A stretch of 10,290 nucleotides of DNA from positions 1 to 10,290 of the forward strand of contig JAOXYB010065534.1 of assembly GCA_028565635.1 (NCBI GenBank), read 5' to 3'. Below, in pieces: positions 1 to 6,000 of the stretch. Within the stretch, counting starts at the first letter, position 1; each line of letters opens with the position of its first letter. A program made the position numbers and the translations under genes. Under the pieces are notes generated by a model. It worked only from the letters and a program-made list of their open reading frames with translations. It did not search any database and was not told the DNA's origin. This DNA comes from Phoronis ovalis (lineage: Eukaryota; Phoronida; Phoronidae).

Positions 1-551
1 GCTCCATCTCCCTCTTGCAATGCGCGGGTTTTAGATCTCGAGAGATTTCGCCAATACGGGAAAAGCCGAGTTGATCCTAATTGGATGTCCGGACGTTTAG
101 CCCCAAGATACGCTGTCCGGTAACCGGACGTTTAGCCACTCCGAAATAATATACTGGTCAGTAATATTTTATCTCAGCAATACATGATGAAATGGAAGGT
201 TAAAAAAATGTGTCATAAACTTTAGTTTCTTAGTTTTCATGTGTTTTAAAAACCAAAATGACGCTTACTTTGCCTTATTCAGTTTCTCAAGTATATACTG
301 CAATATTAAAACTATATACTATTAAACCACTCCATACAAATCCAGCATAAAAATGTAATACATTTACCACAATTTAATACTAGCCTAAAAAATATTTGAC
401 AATCCTCATAAATAAAAGTCACAAAATCTTTCAAGTATATGCTATAGAATCATTGGTCATTCCAGCTTGACCAGGTAATAATTAATATAGATGTGATCCT
501 TGACTTTTGTACAGATTTATTAAACCCAAAAGTCAACAGATTGGTACTTAC
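1..551 (-). other. Intron 2 (partial) of the CTDNEP1-like gene
   Basis: This is the sequence downstream of the GTAAGT donor at 546-551 on the minus strand. No exon with the phase and sequence expected for the catalytic domain was found. The first 140 bases are clearly more GC-rich than the rest and hold a short repeat (see 87-137). Everything else is AT-rich without recognisable structure. Confidence 0.65.
87..137. repeat. Tandem GTCCGG...GGACGTTTAGCC repeats in a GC-rich patch
   Basis: CCGGACGTTTAGCC (14 nt) occurs at 89-102 and again at 124-137. The first copy overlaps the palindrome GTCCGGAC (87-94). The second is preceded by an inverted pair GTCCGG-TAA-CCGGAC (115-129). The patch differs in base composition from the AT-rich surroundings, which suggests the end of a mobile element or a dispersed repeat. 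No TIR pair or target duplication is visible because the window starts here. Confidence 0.5.
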
Positions 552-618
552 CAAGCCTGTGTTTTAAAATTGGAGACACTGCAACTTCTTCATATCGAAC
601 CGTTTGATGCTGGATTGT
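552..618 (-). CDS. CTDNEP1: CTDNEP1-like coding exon 2 (QTVRY juxtamembrane block)
   Basis: This 67-nt internal exon has the acceptor TTGGTTTCGTTTAG and the donor CTTG|GTAAGT. It reads TIQHQTVRY, EEVAVSP and ILKHRL, plus one base of the next codon (phase 1 exit). The QTVRY and SP...RL residues match the linker between the membrane anchor and the phosphatase domain in CTDNEP1. No next exon that would give the expected VKRK...DLDET was found down to base 1, so the following intron is at least 551 nt long. Confidence 0.85.
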
Positions 619-1163
619 CTAAACGAAACCAAAAATCGTTGAGATATCAAAAGTTATTAGTACATGTACTACATGTTATGTACGACTACGACATAATATG
701 TGACAAGCGTGGTGGGGCTTCCTGGAGCCTGTCATAACAAAGCACTCGGCTACTTATATACCTTCGCTCTGATTTCAATAATTATTAATAAGGCATGGGA
801 AACGCATATGAAATCATTATGAACTGACTCCGGAGGAACTGACATGACTCGGTCTGTTTCATTTTAGTCTGACAGATATTAGTTATTACGTACAGTTATG
901 TCTGTGTAGATCTAATAGATTATAGTATCCACGAATTGTAAACATTTTAATAACCAGTTTTTCAAAGTTCAAATGAGGGTATGCATATATTATAATAATA
1001 ACAATCGTAATAAAAAATAGTTAAATTAATATTAACACAAAGTACTCGTCTAATTCTAACTCACCGCTCGAATTTGTCGTCGAATGCAGTAGCAAATGAA
1101 ACTCCATATTTTTGCAGCTAATAAGAAAAATCCTCGAATTCCCATAACCACTATCTTCCACAT
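552..1163 (-). CDS. CTDNEP1: CTDNEP1/Dullard-like nuclear envelope phosphatase, N-terminal part (two exons; rest beyond left edge)
   Basis: Coding exons are complement(1065..1163) and complement(552..618). They join at phase 0 into 55 residues plus one base of the next codon. Seen: a hydrophobic N-terminal segment (about residues 8-27, including FFLLAAKIWSFICYCI), then RRQIRA, then TIQHQTVRYEEVAVSP and ILKHRL. This closely follows the N-terminus of animal CTDNEP1, where an AAKLWSF-type membrane segment is followed by RRQIR, IQxQTVRY, a Ser-Pro and RL just before the catalytic DLDET domain. Known of the family: a Ser/Thr phosphatase of the ER and nuclear envelope that acts with NEP1R1 on lipins and affects membrane synthesis and BMP signalling. 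The catalytic part is not in the window, so activity cannot be judged. The start gives an N-terminus almost the same length as the human protein, and an in-frame TAA lies 21 bases upstream. An SCP-type HAD phosphatase paralogue is less likely because of the membrane segment. Confidence 0.85.
619..1064 (-). other. Intron 1 of the CTDNEP1-like gene
   Basis: This 446-nt GT-AG intron runs from donor GTGAGT to acceptor TTTAG and sits in phase 0. It contains a TATATAAG string on the minus strand (753-760), which is probably chance, and no other feature I can support. Confidence 0.8.
1065..1163 (-). CDS. CTDNEP1: CTDNEP1-like coding exon 1 (start codon, membrane segment)
   Basis: This exon holds 33 codons beginning ATG TGG AAG and ends in frame at the donor GAGCG|GTGAGT. 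The ATG context is weak (C at -3, T at +4). The second Met at codon 7 has a better context (GTTATGG), but the first Met matches the family's N-terminal length. The uncharged stretch around residues 11-27 followed by RRQIR fits an N-terminal membrane anchor or hairpin with basic residues on the cytosolic side. Confidence 0.85.
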
Positions 1164-1317
1164 TAGCTTTTTGCTGCTTAATTACTATTAGTTCTGCTTG
1201 TACTACCGTTGTTTTATCTAGTGTAAACTATGCTATTCTAGCTTTCTACCGGGTGCTACTTAATGAACACACGGCTGCAGATGTCAGCCATTTAAATTAC
1301 CCACAATTCTGAGGGCA

Positions 1318-1340
1318 CCAATGCGCAGCATTTTTGCGCA
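1318..1340 (-). promoter_or_regulatory. Possible promoter elements for the CTDNEP1-like gene (CCAAT plus paired TGCGCA)
   Basis: A CCAAT pentamer (1318-1322) abuts two self-complementary TGCGCA hexamers (1322-1327 and 1335-1340), 155-177 bases upstream of the start codon. GCGCA half-sites are the core of NRF-1 sites in housekeeping promoters, but the spacing here is not the canonical one. The assignment is inferred from position and motif only. Confidence 0.25.
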
Positions 1341-1833
1341 ACTGACTGTAATGCCATGTAAAGCTAAACAGGTATCATATTTAGGAGAATCCTACAGTAA
1401 TTTCGTACGGGAATAAACTTTGAAGTAGGATAGTTCATTTAAGGGTTTCATATTCCATTTAGGACCAGACGTAAAGTAGAAAATAGTACAAAGAAAAGTA
1501 AGAAATTAAATTGCTATAAACAAAAAAATCTAAAATGTCTTTCAAGACTATTTGGCTCCATAAATGGCGTCCATGTCAACTAAAAAAAAAACGTAGCTCA
1601 AAAATATGGATTTGCGACCAACTGTGATCTCAAATAACAACTTGTGGCTGGGAATTTATTCACACTGATGCATTAAATATTAATAGGTGAGTATCAAAGT
1701 GTTTTGTTTTATAATGATAAGGAGATTCATATTAAAATAGACATTAAAATAATACCTGCCTAGCTGCAGAGTCACCAGAACAGAGTGCAGTAAGCCAGTA
1801 TTAAACTTTCAGCCTCAACTATACTCTATAGTC

Positions 1834-2224
1834 TAGTCCTGGCTCCATGACCCTACTACCGTAGGGTCATGGCGCAAATAGTGTTAAAACCAGTAGTAGT
1901 TGGCCTCTTGCAAAAACACTCACCGTATGTCAAAGAAAAACAATAAATTCAAATCAAAATTGTTGTCTTGTTTATCTCTGAGTCTGATACCCGTTCTTGT
2001 GTTATCTGCCGCTTGAAGCTTGTACTCCTCAAGGTGACTTTTAGCCTAATAAAGTCCGCAAAATGGAAAGTTCACGCTGGTCTGATTTGTATGCTAAAAG
2101 TCACTTTGAGGAATATTAATCAAGCTTCAAGTGGTAAATAACACAAGAAGGAGTATAAGAGACAAACAAGACAACAATTTTGGTTTTAACACTATCTTAC
2201 CATAGGGTCAAGAAGCCAGGACTA
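1834..2224. mobile_element. Foldback/MITE-like element with long imperfect inverted repeats
   Basis: The left arm (1834-2045) and right arm (2093-2224) are inverted copies around a 47-nt loop. The inner arms, from AAAATTGTTGTCTTGTTT to GACTTTTAGC, match at nearly 90 percent of aligned bases by eye, with three small gaps. The outer ends TAGTCCTGGC and GCCAGGACTA are perfect inverted copies. The left arm carries about 60 extra bases (about 1893-1953) that the right arm lacks. CTATAGTC abuts the left end (1826-1833) and lies one base beyond the right end (2226-2233), which could be an 8-bp target duplication as in hAT elements. Because CTATAG is itself palindromic, it could equally be an extension of the inverted repeat. 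There is no coding capacity, so the element would be non-autonomous. Confidence 0.65.
1845..1872. repeat. Perfect 12-bp hairpin
   Basis: CCATGACCCTAC (1845-1856) and GTAGGGTCATGG (1861-1872) are exact reverse complements around the 4-nt loop TACC. It lies in the outer left arm of the foldback element. The right arm keeps only part of this sequence. Confidence 0.85.
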
Positions 2225-2247
2225 ACTATAGTCCTGCAAGCATGACC

Positions 2248-2280
<33 letters not shown>
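2248..2280. repeat. (CTA)11 microsatellite
   Basis: Eleven uninterrupted CTA units. They follow a second direct copy of the foldback terminus (TAGTCCTGCAAGCATGACCC, 2229-2248), so the tract probably expanded from the CCCTACTAC of that terminus. Confidence 0.9.
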
Positions 2281-2660
2281 AAGTATACACAGGCTGTGGT
2301 TGAAACTGTTTAAAATAAAAGAGTAAGACAATATTTCAGACACTATATGTTTATTTACCTACAAGAAGAACGTACCAACAGCCAAAATTATGAGAAACTG
2401 AATATCCAAGCACATACACCTTAGTCCGGGTTTATACTTTATAGTTGTACATATAAATAACTGTGATCATAACTATTTTTCTAGTGAATCACAAATGTCA
2501 GCATTATCCATTTTGTCAGAAAACCTCCTCAATCATTCTTTGATTGAATCATACAGTGACAATTACTGGCCTACTATTTGGAGGCATTTTAACCAAAACG
2601 AACTTTCCTGCATTGTCAATCCCATGATCAAGGTTCCATCTTACACTTCTGTTTGTCCTT

Positions 2661-2720
2661 TATAAAGATCGATTTGATTTGCTGTTTCTGGCCCAGGTCA
2701 TGACCTACTTATTCAGGTCA
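2661..2720 (+). promoter_or_regulatory. Possible promoter/enhancer of the ankyrin gene: TATA-like box and AGGTCA half-sites
   Basis: TATAAAG lies at 2661-2667. At 2695-2706 is the perfect palindrome AGGTCATGACCT, two AGGTCA half-sites with no spacer, and a third AGGTCA is at 2715-2720. AGGTCATGACCT is the idealised palindromic hormone response element bound by TR, RAR and RXR-type nuclear receptors. The block is about 300 bases upstream of the first coding exon. A short 5' exon could start near 2690 and end at a GTAAAT (2753) or GTGAGT (2767) donor. All functional statements are inference. Confidence 0.3.
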
Positions 2721-2998
2721 ATTACATAAATTTTGTGTGTAGTACGTCAAGGGTAAATGTAGAAATGTGAGTATATTCCCGTGGCATTGTAAAGATGCCA
2801 AATCGCTGTTTCACAGCAACATATGGTTCGTAACAAGTGGTGCCACCAAGTGTTTGCAGATAGTTTATTAAAATGTAACCGATGTAATAAATACAAACTG
2901 CAATCAGGATCTCAGATCAATTAAGTCAGGGTTTCATGAATAATTATAGGTTTCTGTGAACTTTTTAAAATGTATTTTAAATTACAGTTTTTCTCTAG

Positions 2999-3014
2999 AC
3001 ATAATGCATTAACA
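2999..3014 (+). promoter_or_regulatory. Probable spliced 5' UTR end with a two-codon uORF
   Basis: TTTTTCTCTAG (ending 2998) is a good splice acceptor 16 bases before the start codon; a second candidate acceptor ends at 2987. The short leader contains ATG CAT TAA (3004-3012), a minimal upstream ORF that stops two bases before the main ATG. Either an upstream non-coding exon or trans-splicing of a leader could supply the 5' end; the sequence alone cannot say which. Confidence 0.45.
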
Positions 3015-3070
3015 ATGGGAACAGAAAATTTAGAGGATTATGAAGATGATGATCTTCATGTAGCTGTCAG
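3015..3070 (+). CDS. Ankyrin gene coding exon 1 (start codon)
   Basis: ATG in the strong context AACAATGG (A at -3, G at +4). It encodes MGTENLEDYEDDDLHVAV plus two bases of an Arg codon and ends at CAG|GTAATT. The last residues, DLHVAV, begin the first ankyrin repeat, which continues across the intron into YGDYKDAKAAV. That continuity supports both the start and the junction. Confidence 0.8.
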
Positions 3071-6000
3071 GTAATTTAAGAATATTTTACCTACCTAGTA
3101 AATTTTACTGTAAATATATTAATGTAAAATTACGTGTCTTCACGGAATTACACTGTGAGAGTAAAAATGGTTTATGTTGTAGAAAGATAGATTCTGATTT
3201 TTATTCGCATCTCATTTTAAATGTCAAATGGATAGTATGTATATGTGTATGTATATGTACCCATACATAATGTATTGTTTTAGTCTGCTGATATCGATAA
3301 TCGTAGTTAATCTGTCAATTAAAATTTGGATAAGCAGGTTTGTAGGACCAGAGGGCAGACCATAGATGAATACAGGTTAGGCCCCCTGAAGAAACCACTG
3401 GTTTTCAAGGGGTAGCACTTGAGTACCAGACTTAGTTTACTACAACTGGCTTCAAAATTCACTACTTCCTATCAGAATTACAAATAATTGTAGGTATGGT
3501 GACTATAAAGACGCTAAGGCAGCAGTAGAAAATAGATGTAACCCAAACACAATTGGCATGTATATGTGGAGTGCTCTGCATGAAGCCGCAGATAATGGAG
3601 ATATCAAAATACTTAAATTACTATTGAAACATAAAGGTAATCTGATTATGAATGAAATAAGCATGCCATACTACCTGAAAATTCCAGGCCTTATATTCGA
3701 ATTAAGCCCCTGTCTCTAAAGTAAGCCCCAGGGCTTACTATTGAACTAACATACTTTTCCAGAAGTCAGCAATGGTATAAGAAAAAAAAGTTAGAATTGA
3801 ATTGAGTGGTGCATCTGGATTAGCTCTATTTAGCTTCAATCAGCACAGACCGTCCAGTAACGTAAAATCACATTTTAGCATATTTTTTACTCATTTCATT
3901 ACCAGACATTCAGTTGCCTTCTGAAATACGATGCCTCGAAAGTCATACCCAGCCCTGGGGCATACTATCGAATCAAAAAAGTTTTTATGTAACAAAATCA
4001 GCGAAAGTTCAACTGGTAAGCACAGGGCTTACTATTGGGTAATACGGTAGGTAAAATACTAAAAAAAAAGCGATATAGGTGTACATGATCTCAAATTGAA
4101 AATGACATTGTATGGATTTTCATGGAAACATATGCTGATTTATCTTTTCTATGATGGTGTTAAAGAAATTAAACCACTAAAATTGCCAGGTTTACAGCAA
4201 CTCTGCTTTTATGTTTTAATTGTTTTATTATATTTTATACAAATAATATGTGCCATTAATGCTTCAGGTGATCCAAACAACAGAGACAAATTGAAAGGCT
4301 GTACTGCTGTTCACTATGCTGCAAAAGAAGGTCAAGTGGAATGTTTACGTTTATTACTCAATGCTGGTGGGTTGTACAATGTTAAAAATAATGATGGGGA
4401 AACACCACTTGATGTCGCTATTACAGATGAATGTGAAGATCTGTTACACAAGCAGAGTAAGTTAAATATTGACTGTAACTTATAAATGAATGCTTATGTT
4501 AAAGAAGGAAATGCACTTTTTAATGCAATGATTGGTATTAAAGTACGCTGGGGTGTGAAATGATTTTAAACTATAATAAATTCTTTTAAAGGAGTTCAGG
4601 AATTGATGAAGTTATCCAAGGACAAAGCTAAAGAGGATGCTTTGGAGAGACAAAGCAGGCTCAAACAAAGAAATGTTATGGAAAAGAATGATGAAAAAAG
4701 CACTGATACTCACCATTTTACTACTGAAGAGGCATGCACAGAAATTACTCAGATTCCTGAAAAAAGTAGCAGCACCAATCTACACACTAGGGCGTGGGGT
4801 TCTATTAAGACTTTTGACACTGGTGCTAAAGGAAAGGACACAGGTAGTATTTTATGCATAAAATGTATTCTGACTTATCAAGCATACCATGTTAACTCTG
4901 TTAGTTGTACTATATGTATATAAAGTAAATTAAAGTTTTGCAGGTCGAACTAAATAAAATTAGAATGAAGATTAGCATAAAATGTGACATTTGAAAGCCT
5001 GAAGTGTAAATATCACAACTCCATATTAAAAGTATGATGTTGTTTTATGATATATTTTTTTGTCGTCTCTATAGGCTAAAGAGGCAAAACAAATTGGGGG
5101 GGGGGGGGGGGTATGGAATATTTTGGGTGTTTGGGCTGTTTTATTAGCCCACAGTATATAACAAAATGTTGTTAAATTGAAAAAGTGTTCTAGAAGTGGT
5201 CAACTTTGAATATATATTGAACCTTAGACTATAGCTTTCAAACCTTTATAGCTAACAAGATAGATTTATTGAACAGATTAAAAAAATTTGATTACATTTT
5301 TTTTGGAGCATTGTTAAATTGAGTGAACAATTAAAAATATGTACCTTTTGTATATTTGGTCACTTAATACTGTCATGTATATTGCCACAAAATGTTGTTT
5401 TTCACTTGCTATGTTTCTTATTTGTTTTAGTTGTTGGGTACATTCAACTATCATTTGAATACAATTCACGTAAAAGTAATATGAAAATAAGAGTTTGGCA
5501 AGTTTCAGACCTTCTTCTTCCACCACGTATGTATCAATACTGTTGCCTTCACCCATTATGTAAGAAAGGAAATTGCCATGTAAAAATATTTCAGTAAAGC
5601 TGTTGCTTCATGTTTTTCTACTGGGTTATAGACTATGCACTAATCGCGGAGTCATTGGTTGTGAACTGAAAAATTCCCAGGAAGAAGCATTTTATGAATG
5701 AACAATGACAAAATTCTCCGCTGATTCTTTCACAAAACGCAGTTTGCTGAGAATTTTTCAGTTCCCAACTGATGATTCGACCAAACTCTTGCAAAAGCAG
5801 TGATGTAACCATGTGTTACTTCATCTTTAAGGTGGCTCATGGGTAATTGTTAGAAATGGCTACTCACGATACGCACGCCTCCCAAGTATCAATCGTTACA
5901 AGCATTATCCATCGATAAGGCAGTATTATTTGGTACCAATAGTTGTAATGTCGAATAGTTGAAGCATTTCATTATCACTCTAATTTTTTATAAAATTATA

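Larger units (their letters stand above)
1164..2998. other. Intergenic region between two divergent genes
   Basis: This 1.8-kb stretch separates the CTDNEP1-like start codon (minus strand) from the first coding exon of the ankyrin gene (plus strand), and presumably includes both promoters and 5' UTRs. No coding exon could be supported on either strand. Its contents are listed separately: a possible promoter near 1318-1340, a foldback element with a (CTA) tract (1834-2280), and a TATA-like box with nuclear-receptor-type half-sites (2661-2720). Confidence 0.7.

Noticed and set aside
269-297. Possible 29-nt minus-strand exon (acceptor ATTGCAG, donor GTAAGC) reading YILEKLNKA
   Set aside because: It needs phase 0 entry, but exon 2 leaves at phase 1, which puts a TGA in frame; the sequence also does not match the expected VKRK...DLDET.
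507-737. 76-codon plus-strand open frame
   Set aside because: It is antisense to CTDNEP1-like exon 2, begins with a non-ATG codon, and lacks a recognisable protein; the minus strand explains the sequence better.
753-760. TATATAAG (minus strand) as a promoter with a first exon ending at 552
   Set aside because: It lies inside intron 1 of the CTDNEP1-like gene, and exon 2 has a strong acceptor at 619-620, so an internal exon is the better reading.
1301-1331. Minus-strand ATG reading MLRIGALRIV before a GTAATT donor, phase-compatible with part of exon 1
   Set aside because: The continuous frame from the ATG at 1163 gives the expected CTDNEP1 N-terminus without it; this ATG overlaps the TGCGCA promoter-like motif instead.
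1543-1582. Minus-strand TTTTTTTTTTAG acceptor followed by ATG GAC GCC ATT TAT
   Set aside because: The frame stops after eight codons and there is no usable donor.
3729-3957. CAGGG...CCCTG termini as a hAT element in intron 2
   Set aside because: Only about seven terminal bases pair and no 8-bp flanking duplication is present.
5314-5597. Overlapping open frames of 80 and 92 codons on opposite strands
   Set aside because: Intronic, low-complexity hydrophobic composition, with no splice sites of matching phase.
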